A stretch of DNA of 64,000 nt from Plecoglossus altivelis (GCA_036571765.1 BROE01000011.1:155286-219285); one strand, 5' to 3'. Positions 26,001-38,337 are shown, counted from the stretch's first letter. A program made the numbers and translations. The notes: generated from the sequence alone by a model not told the origin.

Positions 26001-26496
26001 CATTCTATGAGTGTGTGTCCTTGTTTAGGACATTTGGCTGTTTGACACTTGTTCCGCATCAAACAGACTTTCATAAAACAAAAGGAAGATGGTATCCTTT
26101 TCAAGACTGCACTTAGCAGAGAGACAGACAGAGAGAAAGAGTGATGGTCATGGTTTGTGTGTGTGTTCTCCAGTCTACATGTACAGTGCAATATAAGGGA
26201 AGGCTTCAAGAGCTGAGTGTCATACCACTTCTATCACTGTGGGAGCTGTCACCCTTGTTCCCTGTGACATTTATTCAGCTTGACACAGCTGTGTGTGTGT
26301 GTTGGTGTGAGAGTGTGTGTGTGTGCTTGCAAGGTGCTTTTGTTTGCGTTGGAGTCCATTTTCCTCCAGAACTCAAGTGCTCAGACAGTCTTCTCTCCCC
26401 CTCCCACCCCACCCCCACCAAGTAAAAACATGTACACCCATGCACAGAAGTCTCTTGCTTTCTTCTGTCATGCACGTGCTGTATATCATGTAGTAA

Positions 26497-26615
26497 CCCT
26501 TCGTCCTTCTCTCTTCTCCCCTCCCTTTCTCTCGGCCTCCTTCCTTCTCCACCCACCCTTCGCTCCTCCCTCTCTCTTTTCTCCCCCCACCCACTGCATC
26601 CCTCCCTCCTTTATT
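26497..26615. repeat. Pyrimidine tract upstream of the Sushi exon
   Basis: About 120 bp of C/T-rich sequence, 90-200 bp before the acceptor at 26705, followed at about 26654-26680 by a C run and a CA run. Confidence 0.8.
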
Positions 26616-26705
26616 CTAGCGTCATCCGGCTTCGGCGCTCTGCGGGGCCCTGTCCCCCCCCCCCCACACACACACACACCCTTTCCCTCCATGACCCCCC
26701 ACCAG

Positions 26706-26900
26706 CCCTACCCAGCTACACATGTGGTAACCCAGGCCAGTTACTCAATGGCCTGCAGCAGGGCTCCACCTTCAACATCGGGGACAAGATCCGCTACAGC
26801 TGCAGCCAGGGCTTTGTCCTGGAAGGCCACACCACGCTGTCCTGCCTGGCCACCTCCGCAGGTACCGCTGCCTGGGACTTTCCCCTGCCATACTGCCGAG
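26706..26900 (+). CDS. csmd2: CSMD family exon: complete Sushi/CCP domain (likely Sushi 1)
   Basis: This 195-bp exon is in phase 1 at both ends. It follows a pyrimidine-rich acceptor (AG at 26704-26705) and ends at the donor GTGAGC. With the last base of exon 1 it reads A-LPSYTCGNPG and then encodes a whole Sushi (complement control protein) module. Cysteines fall at exon codons 6, 32, 46 and 63, and the conserved Trp is at codon 56 in AAWDFPLPYC, the expected pattern for Cys1-Cys3 and Cys2-Cys4 disulfides. The module includes GSTFNIGDKIRYSC and GFVLEGHTTLSC, which resemble the first Sushi domain of mammalian CSMD proteins, closest in my memory to CSMD2. Sushi modules are extracellular and bind protein partners, including complement components in this family. 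A symmetrical phase 1-1 single-exon module is the classic shuffling unit, so skipping it would keep the frame. An alternative AG at 26714-26715 would break the frame and is rejected. Confidence 0.95.
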
Positions 26901-27263
26901 GTGAGCCCACAAACACATGCGCCCACCAAGCACGCACGCATACGGGGTGTAATACATGTAATGAATGTACCATGCAGGGCTCACTAGTGCCTGCATGTGC
27001 CTGCACGATAACGGCAACCGTCTGAACATGCACAAGCAATTTCCATACGCTTACAATGGACACGCAGAAGTCATGCCCGCATCACATAGACATAGCCTTG
27101 GTGATGTACGCGTGCATAGCATGTATGTGTCGTGCATGGCCCACACTTCACCTGGCGCAGATCACAAACACGGGACACCTACACCATGAGTACTATGTAT
27201 AACAGTGTTGGATCGATATCTAGGCGTGCGTACTGGCTGACAGCAACATTGGTGCGCACCTTT

Positions 27264-27942
27264 GCACCTAGACGTGTTAGCTCTTTATTCTAGCAACAAC
27301 AAGGGATCGCTGTTTTGAAATTTGTTCTATCCACCGGTGAACAGCTTCAACACTGAAAGCGCCCTGCCAGTTTTCCCTGCTTGTTGTTGGAAATTGAACT
27401 GGTCTCAAGTCAATCTGTCATTCAGGTTTGTGTTGTTAGATTACACATTATCGTCATTCAAATGACACAAATGAAGGCCACCTCAGCTGGGAATAACTCA
27501 CTGTCCTCATAGACCTATTATATGCCATATAACTCTACCTTTTCATCACCATGCTACTGAAAATACATATTCATATCTTAACCTAGTTGTTAATGGGTAT
27601 ATATTTCAATAGTACAAGCAGTTTCATTTACATCCAATTGAAAGAATAAATGAAAAGAAAGTGAGTTGGCTAGTCCATAAATCGATTTCCTTTTCTGGTG
27701 TTCTTGTCAGGCTTCTTCCAACTAAAGAACACAGCGCTTACCCACAGTTTACCACATAATACCTGCAGATGGAAACAACTAAAAGATGCACAACAAGAGT
27801 AAAATGGTGGATAAGGGTTCAGCCATGGCTTGCTTGTTTAAAGCTTTTCATCGTAGCAATTGGAAACATGTTATGTGACAAACTATATTTCAGACCAGTG
27901 ATCCCTTGAGGTAGCATAAAAAGCAAGTGGGTCTAGGCGTGC
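27264..27942. mobile_element. Fold-back (MITE-like) element with about 67-bp inverted arms
   Basis: The left arm (27264-27331) and the reverse complement of the right arm (27877-27942) align over most of their length: both contain a GCAC..CTAGAC start, a CTTTTTAT/CTCTTTATT stretch, AAGGGATC, CTG and TGAAAT in the same order. About 545 bp lie between. The arrangement fits a non-autonomous DNA transposon or two copies inserted head to head. Outer ends and target duplication were not located, so the true element may be larger. Confidence 0.5.
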
Positions 27943-28389
27943 TCACATACACAGGGGTTGCAAAGGCAAGCCAGCTTTGCGCAGGAATAATGTTTGCCTC
28001 CGCGCACGTCTTATCAAATGTAATACATGCTAATGACACCTGCCCATACGCATCCCTTGCTAACTAGCAAACTGCGAGGAGTAGTGTCCGTGTGGCATTT
28101 GCTACAATTCGCCAAAGTACACGCACTTCTCCCGCAGCAAGTGAATGTACACTTGCACACGTCACGCACAAGCACAGTGGCATGCACACCCTGTAGGCGG
28201 CTGAGTGGAACAGTCTGGTGATCAGGTTAGACATGGTGTACTGCAGCTGGGCTGATGTGTTGATGGGCCATGTCAGGACCCTTTCCATGACTGCCCAGTC
28301 AGGTGCATGAGCCATTTGTCCTTGACTGGGAACTGCCAAGGACCCCTGCTGGAAACACACCTGCCAATATGTGAGAGGAGCTGGACAGC

Positions 28390-28790
28390 TGAGGCTAGAC
28401 TAGACTACGCTTTACTAGTAACATACTCTATACTAGGACTGCACTAGACTAGACTACGCTGGACTAGTACTATACTAGAATTGACCACCCCGTACTGGTG
28501 ATAGACTAGACTATTATGTACTGGGACTAGATTAGAATACTCTTTAACTATACTGAGTTTGAATAATCTGTTCTGTGACTAAAGAAGACTGGACTACTTA
28601 CTACTGGGACTAGACTAGACTATTCTGTACGGGGACATAACTGGACTAGAATACTATGTACTGGGACTAGACCACCAGATCGCAGAAGTAGAGTCAACTG
28701 ATTTGCACTGTGACTTATCTGTGATGTGACTAGATTACATTAGACAGTACAGACTATTCTGTACTGAGACTGGACCAAACAAGACTACTG
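28390..28790. repeat. Degenerate GACTA/ACTAGACTA tandem repeat field
   Basis: Words such as GACTAGACTA, TACTGGGACTAG and CTATTCTGTACTG recur irregularly across about 400 bp, consistent with an old minisatellite built on a GACTA pentamer and a longer unit around TACTGGGACTAGACTAGAC. Confidence 0.75.
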
Positions 28791-28929
28791 TGTGTGTGGC
28801 TATCTTAAAGCCCGTCTGCCTGCGTGTGTGTGTGGCCTCGGAGCAGATAGTGTGACATGCTACCATCTGCACCCAGGATGGGAGTCAGGAAGCCCACGCA
28901 TGAGAACACATGGCTGGGCCCCACATGCC

Positions 28930-29010
28930 AGAAGAAGACCCCTACACACAAACACACAAACTCTCTCTTTCACACAACACACACACACACACGTGCACAC
29001 ACACACATCT
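28930..29010. repeat. CA-rich simple repeat
   Basis: ACACAAACACAC then an ACACACAC run on the + strand. Confidence 0.8.
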
Positions 29011-29096
29011 TTCCTGAAACATCCATCCATACATCCGTGCATTTTTTTTCCAACTCTCTGTTTTTCTCCCCTGCCTTCTTCCTCCCCACGTTCTCT

Positions 29097-29142
29097 CCTC
29101 CCCCTCCCCCTTCCCCTCCCCCTTCTCCCCCCCACCTCCCCC
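29097..29142 (-). repeat. C-rich tract with G-quadruplex potential on the minus strand
   Basis: At least six runs of four or more C are spaced by 1-4 bases, giving the minus strand a G4+N1-4 pattern and the plus strand i-motif potential. Confidence 0.8.
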
Positions 29143-30144
29143 ATTGGCTCTTGCCTCTCTACTCCTCACAGAAATATCAAACATCCACACCCTTGTTCAG
29201 GAATGGTATAAATATGCCACTTTCACCCTGAGAAATGACATGACAACACATTTCAGAAACCTATTTCCATCGCTCATTAATTGAGGTCTTTGGGTGCCGT
29301 ATAAATGCTGGAGAACACAGCTGAGCACCCCTGCATAATGCATAAGCATATTGTTAATGTCAGTGCAATTACTGACCCCATCCATGCAGGTTAGTGGCGA
29401 GAGTTTGACATCGTCTACATCCTGGACTGCAATCGTTTTTTCAGGTTAATTTGCCATTTCTCCCCTTCTCTCCTAAATGATCTTCCCTCTCCTCGCTTCC
29501 CTTCTTCTCTGCTCTCCTGTATTATCCTCCCCTCCTCTGTCTCCCCCTCCTCCCATATTATGTGTGGTAGCTGGAGCATGTTCTCCATTTTTCAAATGTC
29601 ACATCTGCCAACAAGCTGGATGTTGGGGTTTCTCTCTATGTCTTCCCCCCACTTTCTCTTTTCTCTAACCTCATGCCTCACACCAAAGTTGCGAGAAGGA
29701 ACTAAAGTGTGAGTGTCTGCGTGAGGGAGACTGTTGCTGTGTGTATGAGTGCCCAACGCATGCAGTCTGTCCTTGCCTCGCAGCTTAGTTGTCATGGTGC
29801 TGTGGGGAGACTGAGAGGGTCTTCTCACTATACGGAGAAGCATGAAATCCGCACCGACAGCCCATAATATGGACTCTTCAACTGTGCATTGGGCCCACTG
29901 GAACCAAGTTGGTCCCATCTCCATGTAAATATCACAAATTAATGTTTATCGAGGCAAATCAAATCACGGCCAGAGCACACATTCAAATGGTTCGCACTCT
30001 GAAAAGTGTATATTTGTTGTATTTTCCAATTCTATTCTATGGGTGAAGGAGGTCATTTTTTTTCAGAGAAAATACGTTTTCTCAGTATGAAGTGTAAAAG
30101 TGGTCAGGAATATCAATCATGCTCAGCCTTTCACTTCCTCAGCC

Positions 30145-30365
30145 TTCGCTCCCTCGCTCCCTCTCTTTCTCCTCAACCGTCACCTGTCACCCTTTCTCCT
30201 CTCCCTTTTCTGCCCTTGTTCCTCCCTCTTCCCGCTCCCCTCTTCCCCCGCTCTCCTCCTCTCCTTCCCGTCCCCTCTCGCCCATCGTCTCCATCCCCTT
30301 TTTGTCACCTGTCATCCTCCTCCTTCTTGTCTCCTCGCCCTCCTGTGGCGATCCCCTCTTCTGCT
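30145..30365. repeat. Long pyrimidine tract (about 220 bp)
   Basis: Dominated by C and T on the + strand; three overlapping Ser/Pro/Leu-rich frames across it are compositional artefacts. Confidence 0.85.
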
Positions 30366-31225
30366 TCACACCTCATGGAGTTCCGTTCTTCTGCAACCCC
30401 CTCTCCCACTCCTCCAGGGACGTTTTCAGTGTGACAGCTAAAGCTACTGATTGACAGGGCCTGCTGCACACAAGCCCTTCTCCCACATATGCACCTCGCC
30501 AACATCCACCTAACACACGCACACGCACGTCACATCTCCTACCCAACTCACACAACTAGCCAACCACAGCTAATGAATCCCCACGAAAAACACGCTCACG
30601 CACACAAAAGTATGCAGTTTCTTTGGACAGAGTTCATTGATGTGCTCTTCTGCCAGAGCTCTCTGCCAGCTGCGCCCAGTTGCTAAGATGTGGACGCGCA
30701 CCTGCATCCTCCTTATGTATCAGTTAATATCCTCCATCAATCTGTCTCCAGACGAGTGCTCTCTTGCCGGCAACCAGCTCCTTCTGCAGGTCGTCAGACA
30801 AGAAGAGAAAGCCAAGGGGCACAATTAAAATTGCGGATACTTAAACTGATCTTTTGTTGTTTAATGATCCTCTTAAAACCAAAGTAAAAAGGAGAAGAGC
30901 TTGTGATTAACCCAAATTGGAAATAAGCTGACTCTAACGGTGTAGAGGTTTCCTGGAGTTGCATCACAGCCCAAATCCCTGTCCCTAAAGAAACCCAATG
31001 CACCACAGGGTTACCGAGTGATTTCCTAACACTTTCTCTTTATGACCTCAAACCAAAGAAGCAGCTAAAGACTCAAAAAACTGCTTCTTCAGTTTTTCTT
31101 TGTTTTCAAGGTTTGAAAAGTTCCAAAACCAACATGGAAGTTTTGGAAACTGCCAAGTAACCCCTTGAAGTATGCGATATTTATGTATCTATATCTATAG
31201 TTTATGCGTTTCCTCTCTTTCCCAG

Positions 31226-31433
31226 CGGATGACGGCTGTGGGGGGACCCTGAGAGGTCAAAGCGGGGTTATCACCAGCCCCAACTACCCAGGGGAGTACA
31301 ACAACAATGCAGACTGCACCTGGACCGTTCTGGCCGAGCCGGGGGACACCATCGCCCTTGTCTTCTCTGACTTCCAGCTGGAGGATGACTATGACCTGCT
31401 GGAAGTCAGCGGCACCGAGGGCTCCTCGCAGTG
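31226..31433 (+). CDS. csmd2: CSMD family exon: N-terminal half of a CUB domain (likely CUB2)
   Basis: This 208-bp exon enters in phase 1 and leaves in phase 2. The acceptor is a CT-rich tract ending CCCAG at 31225 and the donor is GTGAGT from 31434. Joined to exon 2 it begins A-DDGCGGTLRGQSG, the standard start of a CSMD CUB domain, and continues SPNYPGEYNNNADCTW, LAEPGDTIALVFSDFQLE and YDLLEVSGTEGSS. The two cysteines, at exon codons 4 and 30, would form the first CUB disulfide; CSMD CUB domains lack the second pair. Acidic residues in ADC and in the LEDDYD segment sit where calcium-binding CUB domains carry ligands, but calcium binding is inference only. The opening DD-C-GGTLRGQSG and the closing EGSS-WFTG across the junction match CSMD2 best from memory. 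The wording differs at positions where paralogues vary, so a protein search should settle which CSMD this is. Confidence 0.96.
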
Positions 31434-32073
31434 GTGAGTACTCCTTGAGGGCTTTTTTGGGGAAGATGGTGGAGGCTTTTGGGGGAGAGTTGTCAATCAT
31501 TTGTCAGTGCTTTGTTTAACATTCATTGGCTATAAATATGCTATGAAATTCCTGTAACTTGGCACAACTTTGACAGTAGTCAGAGTGAGTAGTTTCAGGT
31601 GTATGGCAACTGTTGGCATGACATAGGAGTGTCCAGATGATTTGGGGTTGAGGAATCTCAAACGGGGGTTTTAAAGGTCCAGCTAAGAGGCAACATCTTT
31701 GGTGAAGGAGAGAGGAGATGGCAAACTTTCTTCTTGGGGTACCTAGAGATTTTTGGGTTGTTTGTAAGTCGGAGATCACGGTTGGAGCTTTCCTTGTAGT
31801 CATGACAATAGACGTTTACCCAGTCCTTTCTCCTGACCCTGAACATCTATTAACCTTGGCACATCGACCCAATCTACTTGTCTTGATAGCAAGTTCAAAT
31901 GAGAATGTACTGACTAATATCCAATGAGCGATTCAGTTGATTTGTGAATAATAACACAGGAAATTCCTATTTCTTCCACAGTGGTAAGGCTGTTTGTGTT
32001 GATGCATGTCAAAACACAGAAACATGTACAACTGTGCTGAGCAGTAGCCATAGAAAGACAGAGAGACATAGAG

Positions 32074-32075
<2 letters not shown>

Positions 32076-32105
<30 letters not shown>
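32076..32105. repeat. (GA)15 microsatellite
   Basis: A pure AG run inside a longer purine-rich segment (32050-32250). Confidence 0.95.
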
Positions 32106-32112
<7 letters not shown>

Positions 32113-33499
32113 GAGAGAAGTAGGGAGAAAGAGAAAATCACAAAAAGATGGGGGGTTTGGGAGGAGTGAAAGGGATGGAGCAAGAGAGAGCAACGAAGGG
32201 AAAGAAGTAGTCCAGCCTGAGAGAGAAAGAGAAAGAGGGAGAGGGACCTGCCTTTCAATTTGAAACATTGACATAGACAAGAAGGTAGCCAGTCCCAGCC
32301 CTCCGAATCATGTCACAGTGTTTTGCCAAAAGGATGGGGTCAAAGAAAGTAGCAGGAAAAGCGTGCCGGCCAGTGTCTGCATTTTGTAAGCTGACAGCTC
32401 GAAGATGACTGTTGCTAACTTGACTGGCTTCAGGGACCTCTCGCTCCAACAACCCTCCTGGCTTCCAGTCAGTCAGACTTTCTCCTGGACGTTAAAAGCA
32501 GATCTCTTTTCCCTAAGTCTCCATCCTCGTTTTCTGTTGTCCGCAACTTCTGGCTCTCTGGTGGCTCGCCTGCGGTGGCGATGCTCCAATTGCATGCTTC
32601 TAGGACTAGGTGGTCCCTGCGGCAACCTTTTGCCGATGGCAGAGCACCTGCGGTTTAACTCTGGAGGAGATGGAGGAGGGATGGAAGTTGAAAGTAACAG
32701 ACAGAAGAAGAGAGACACAGACGAGTACCAAGGGAGATGTGTATGTGCATGCATGCCAAAGAGAAAGCCAGAGCAAGTGAGGGACAGAGAGACAGAAAGA
32801 GAAAGAAAGAGGAAGAAGGGAGTGGTCTAGCCAGGACTGGACTGTGTCAGTTGCTGATGCACATTGCTGAGGACAGGCAGTACAAACACATACTAGCTGA
32901 TCAGACTAACCGCCTGTTGACATAGCTATGGTTCAAAAGGGGCTGCATTCTGTCATGTTTTTATTCTCTGAGAGCTTGTTGGGGCACCAGTTACTGCACC
33001 CAGGGATGAAACAGTTTATTTAACTGTCTTTGGAGAAACAGTGAGAAAGGCAGAGAGAGAGACAAAGAGACAGCCCAAGATCACTTTACGAGTCAACCCG
33101 CAGCTTACGTGCCATCTCAGCAGCATCAGAGAACCAGAGATAAGTCGGTCTGAAATGTAACAACATCCCAGATGACTTCACGAGTGCATCCAGGTTTTCT
33201 CTGAGATACACCGACACGGTTCAGGGCTGGAGTGGTTGTGTGTGCGCGCTATTGTGTGCGCATGTGTATCGCTTGACCATGGACAGCTCATTTTAGGCCT
33301 GGCCTTTATCAGCTGGCTACGAGAAGAGCTTTTAAAAGGCCATACTGTACTGGCTGCATCCACGTTTCTTTGGGAAGGTGTCCAGATGAAAGTGACAGGG
33401 CACACACACAAGCACACGCTTCAGCGCACCCACAAACCACATTGTTTCCCTTACTTTTAACGATCAGATCAGAAGTAGTCTCTCTTTCTCTTAGGCTCC

Positions 33500-33530
<31 letters not shown>

Positions 33531-33645
33531 ACTTTCTCTCTCCCTTGTTCCCAAGGAAGGTTACATGCAGGACACAGACTGTGTCTTGGAGAGAGAGAGC
33601 TGGAATGGGGCTAACCCTTCCATCTGAAGAACCTGGGACAATTAG

Positions 33646-33692
33646 GCCTGCACACACACACACACACGCGCGCACACACACATGCACACACA
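33646..33692. repeat. CA microsatellite with CGCG centre
   Basis: (CA)n passes through CGCGCG into more CA: alternating purine-pyrimidine sequence with Z-DNA potential. Confidence 0.85.
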
Positions 33693-34314
33693 TAAACAAA
33701 CTGTCTAATTCCAAGGTTGTTCTCAGTCACTGGACTTTCATGGCTTTGGGAACAGAGGGAGGAGATATGAATTATGGAGGAGAAAGAAGGAAAAGAGGGA
33801 TAGGCAGACAAATGAAGGAAGGAAAGGATGGTGGGGACAACCAAAAGAAAGAACAATGGTGGATTTCAAGGGACCTGTCCTGACTTCCACATAAACTGGA
33901 ACAGCAAGTTGGTATTGCATCAAAAAGGATTGTTGTCCTCAGTTTATGTTGTTCCAGGGAACAATTAGAGTGTTACAATGGACCACTCAGGAATGCTGGC
34001 TAAGGCCATTAAAGTAAGAGTTTAATGCCAAAGTCGATAAATACAAGTAAGCAATAGCTTTTGCTGTCCAGTGTGTAGACTTAAGGAAGTGTCGCGCTCC
34101 ACTCCCCTTCCCCTTTTCCTTCTATTCCTCCTCTCATTCTCCTGCCAGTTACCTGACCCTCACCTGTAAGGTACCTGTGTGTGTGTAGCTGAAGAGTTCT
34201 GCGGGCATTATCATTGACTGACAGGTGACAGGCAAGTGTCGAAGGGTAGACAAGGAAGGCATCAGGTCAAATTTGGCTCTCCATCGATCCTAAGAGGCCA
34301 GGTCAGACCGACAG

Positions 34315-34340
34315 GTCTCTCTCTCTCTCTCTCTCTCTCT
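34315..34340. repeat. (CT)n microsatellite followed by GT-rich sequence
   Basis: About 12 uninterrupted CT units. Confidence 0.9.
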
Positions 34341-37300
34341 GTGTGCGTGCTTATGTGTGTGTTGGAGTCCAAGTGAGAGGGATTGGAGAGAGATATTTGT
34401 AAATGAGTGGAGTCGATGTGTGAAGGTGATGATGTGGATGGGATGAGTGGTAGTAAACAGAGGTCGGGGACTAGATTAGGTGGAGTGTAAACGATGGGAT
34501 GGGGTCAACGCCAGGTCAACAGCTAGCAGACGACGTGGTCGTCTGAGATGATGTCAAAACAGCCTAGTTCTTTGCCATATCCACCATTTCGCTCCCACAT
34601 TCGTTTGTTTTCTTGCTTGCCCACTTGCCTCTAAATACGAATAACAGAAATTGGAATTGTAATTTTCTTCCAAGTTGACTGTGTTGTGAGTTATTGTAAT
34701 GGGTTTGGAAGTCCCTTCAGGGTGAGGAAAGAAGTGTTTTGACTGCACAAACCCTGCGGTGGGCTATTGGAAGCGTCATTCGGTGCAATTTAACAGAAAA
34801 TCACTGAACATTGTTTATGGTTTTAAACAAGCCGTTGCCCATTTGGATTCTTGAAGAACTTTTTGTTTGGTTGTTTTTTTGTAAAAGTTTAATTTGTTCT
34901 CATTATTATTTGGTTCTCTTTTGCCTGGCCTAGATGTGTTTGGATTTGCTCTGGGAACTTCTAGCTTACTCGTCACTCCTGCAGTTGCGTTGCACCATCT
35001 ATTTCACATGGGGCAAAGCACCCTACGAAATGCATGTTATTTCCTGCTCTTTTTAATACTTCTAAGACACTAAAGTAGATACCTCTCCCTCTGTCCATCC
35101 ATACCATCTGTGTTTACAGCAAATTGACGTATTTGCGAGTTTATGGATGAAACCACGCAGTGTTGATAGGGAGTTCGAATGTCCACGGGGAAAGAGGGAA
35201 GAAGAAAGAGAGGAACAAACAAAGACAAAAGACGGAGAGACACAGAGAGATGGGGAGAGACTACGGAAGGGAGCAGAGAAGACAGCGGGGGCTCAGGGGG
35301 TGTATGGATTACCTGGGAGAGAGTTGTTGATCTGTGAGTGAGTGATGCTGGTGAGAAACAGAGACCGAGGGGTTGCTCAGGTAGTGTGTGTTTGTGTGTA
35401 CCTGTGTGTTTGTTTCTTAGCCTGGTTTAGGATAAATGCCTTTGCGTATATTTTCAAAGAGAATAGTAGAGTTATTGTTAAGCTTTTGCCCAGCGCAAGG
35501 AAGACAACTTGATTTTGCCTCAGAACATTGTCTGTGTGTGTGTTTGTCCGCAGATGTGTGTCTTGTACTCTTCTGGACTGAGCCGACACATCCATCTTGT
35601 AGAGCAAAATGCTGCTTGTTGTGTGATCAAGTCCTGACCATTTTTTAAGTTTGAAAAAAAGACAAGTTTAAAAAATCACAATATTAATACCAGAGTAGCA
35701 TGTGATTAGTGGCACACGTTTTTATCACATGGACTCTAAACTCACACACACCTGCACAAAAAGACTGTACTTTCTGTTACTTGTAAGATATAGGTATTCT
35801 GTGTTGGTGTGCCTGTTTGTTTGTTTGTGTGTGTGTATGAGTGTGTCCAACTCAACGGTCCATTTCTGAATGTCTGGCATGTGGGGCTCAGTGAGCATTA
35901 TGCTGCAGAGGTTTACCCATAATTTATCAGTAGATTAGGAAACCAGTCACGTATAGACTGTGGGGCAGGATTCTCTTTTCTCTCTTACACTCTCTCTGTA
36001 TGCCTCCCTGTCTCTGCCTCCCTCTCCTTATTTTATTATCTTCCTCTTTCTCTCTTTCTCTGTCTCTCCCTTTGTAAGAATGGTCTAGTTTAATAGTCCA
36101 GCCAGAGGATTCCTGTCCAGCATAAGTGTTTAATTCTCATAAACCTTACAGTCTAATGTACTTTCCAAACATGAATAATGAAATGCTTTATCAGAGACTG
36201 TTGGGTAAAACCAGAGGTGAGTTCCTATCATCTATATCTCCATGGAAATTTGGAAGTCAAAGAGAAATTTCTCTGCAACACGATGCACTTCCACAAAGGG
36301 AAACACTTGAGATGGTTTACCTTCTCATCCTTCTGTCCACAGTCAGCTTGTCTCTTCTTCCCTCCATCTTCCTGGCTCCTTTCTGCCTCCCCTCCTTCCA
36401 ATCAGTCAATCACTCCTGTTTTTCAGTCAGTGGCATGCTTCCAAGACAAGCGTTTGGCCAATACAGCATCCGTGGTCGATATGGGCCCCCTCTCACTGTT
36501 GGCCCTCAGGGTGTGTTTGTCTGGATCAGGATTAATCAGGAGGAGGGCTCTATCTTCGACACACCCATCCATCAAAAATGGAGTAGCGCCGATGAACTTT
36601 GGACCGGCAGTCGAGAGAGAGCGGACGCCACGTCATCCTAAACACCTGGCGACGCTCGATGGACTGGTTCTCTCCCTCTCTCTCTGTCTTTCTCTCTCTT
36701 TGAGTCTCTCCATCTGTCTCTCTCTCCCCGTCTCTTTCGCTCTCTGTCTCTCTCTACTCCATCTATCTCTCTCGCTCATAAGGCTCCACACTCTGTTACA
36801 TCACTCAATCTAAGACAGAGAGACAAATATGTGGAGAGAAAGTGGAGGGCAAAGGGGCAGGGGGGAGAGCGACAGATGAAAAAGAGCAAGGTTAGCACTA
36901 AGGCCCCCATTTTTATGCTGCATCTCAGCCAGTCAATTATACTTTCTACTTGGCTTCAGCATCTGTAAGAGGGTCAGAGCTGCCTCATCATGATTTGCTC
37001 AGGAAAGAGTTCATTCCGTCCCATTGGTCAACAAGTAACACCACAGATAAGAGGCCAGATCTTGTGCCTTCTCTCTCCATCATCTTATACCCAAGAAGTA
37101 GATAAACAGCACGTCTATGGAAATAAGTAGACATATGTAAGTGAAAAGAATGATGTCTATGTTGATGCGTTAAGAAGTAGTGTATACATGTTTATCCGTG
37201 TGTCAAGTGTTGTAGGGTGGAGGCAAACTCCTGTATAACTAACAAGTAGGTATACAGGGTAGGTAAAGAAGTAGGCTCTGGGGGTGTGTGTGTGTGTGTT

Positions 37301-38337
37301 TGTCAGTGTGTCCGTGTGAAGTCATTCATTTACAGTGTGTTAATTCAAAGTATACCGTGCAAGTATAAAGTGCTTATGTGTAAGAATTGCATGGATTGTT
37401 TTTTTACTTACTTTTGAAGTGGCATTTTTCCTGACTGGCCCAGTCAATCCATAAATCCTGACATGGATCTAGTGACCAAACCAGAGGTCATGTTTAATGG
37501 TATAGTAGTGCTGCACTTCAGTCTGGTCAGGTTCATCGCCCCACAGTGGCCATGACAGTTTATGATGTGTGTGAGAAACCATAATGATACTTTACTGCAT
37601 CTCAGCAAACCAGAGTGTTTTCCACATGATCCACTAGGATGCAATCTGTCACACACACATACACACGAGTACATAACCACACACAGTACATGCTCAAATG
37701 GACAACCTCTCCCATACCCGCAAACACATCAATATAGCACACTCCTCCAAGCTGTTCTAGCTTTTCAGTCTTCAGATGGTGTTGGTTAATCCAGGGGTGT
37801 TTTAACAGGTTGTAATTAGATCCTGAGGAGGAAGGGGGCAGGGACGTGAGTAGAGAGGCGCGCCAGTGAACAGATCAAGATCAGCGCAAAACGTCTAATT
37901 CAATCAATACCAGCGTTGATCTCCCCTCCGCGCTGGTGTGGGCGGTGTAGGGGGGCCAATGAGGGGCAAGAGCGGGGGGGGGGGGGTATGACAACTTTAC
38001 ACTCTCCATCTGATCACAGATACACTCTTTTCCTTTGATCTTTCCATCCACTTCCTGGGTCAAATACTGTGTTGGAGGCAGGGCAACAGGGGCGGGCAAG
38101 GGTGGTGTAATCAAAGGAGAACAAGGGACGGCCATCAAAATCCATGGAATGGAAGTCAGGGTTGGTTAGCCGGTCGAGCAGCTACTTTGCATTTCCTCAA
38201 AGGTTTGACGGTAACCTTGACCTATTGATTTGTGTGTGTGTGTGGGGGGGGAGGGGTGGGGGTGGAGGGCAGTCACTAGACCCTGACCAGGGACGTCACC
38301 ACCCATCGATTAATCAACCAATTTAATTAGCCCAGAG

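Larger units (their letters stand above)
26901..31225 (+). other. csmd2: Intron of the CSMD gene, about 4.3 kb
   Basis: Donor GTGAGC and acceptor TTTCCCAG join the Sushi module to the next CUB domain in phase 1. The intron carries the fold-back element (27264-27942), the GACTA-type repeat field (28390-28790), C-rich tract (29097-29142) and pyrimidine tract (30145-30365). Nothing coding is supported. Confidence 0.92.

Noticed and set aside
26280..26987. 235-codon open frame overlapping the Sushi exon
   Set aside because: It is out of frame with the Sushi reading frame for the exon and is built on CA and CT repeats; the exon frame has four cysteines and a Trp in register and wins.
28792..29211. 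139-codon frame rich in His and Thr
   Set aside because: Translation of CA and C-rich simple repeats.
36126..36813. Two overlapping 171- and 211-codon frames
   Set aside because: No recognisable domain, end in CT-repeat-derived Ser/Leu runs, and no splice or promoter support.
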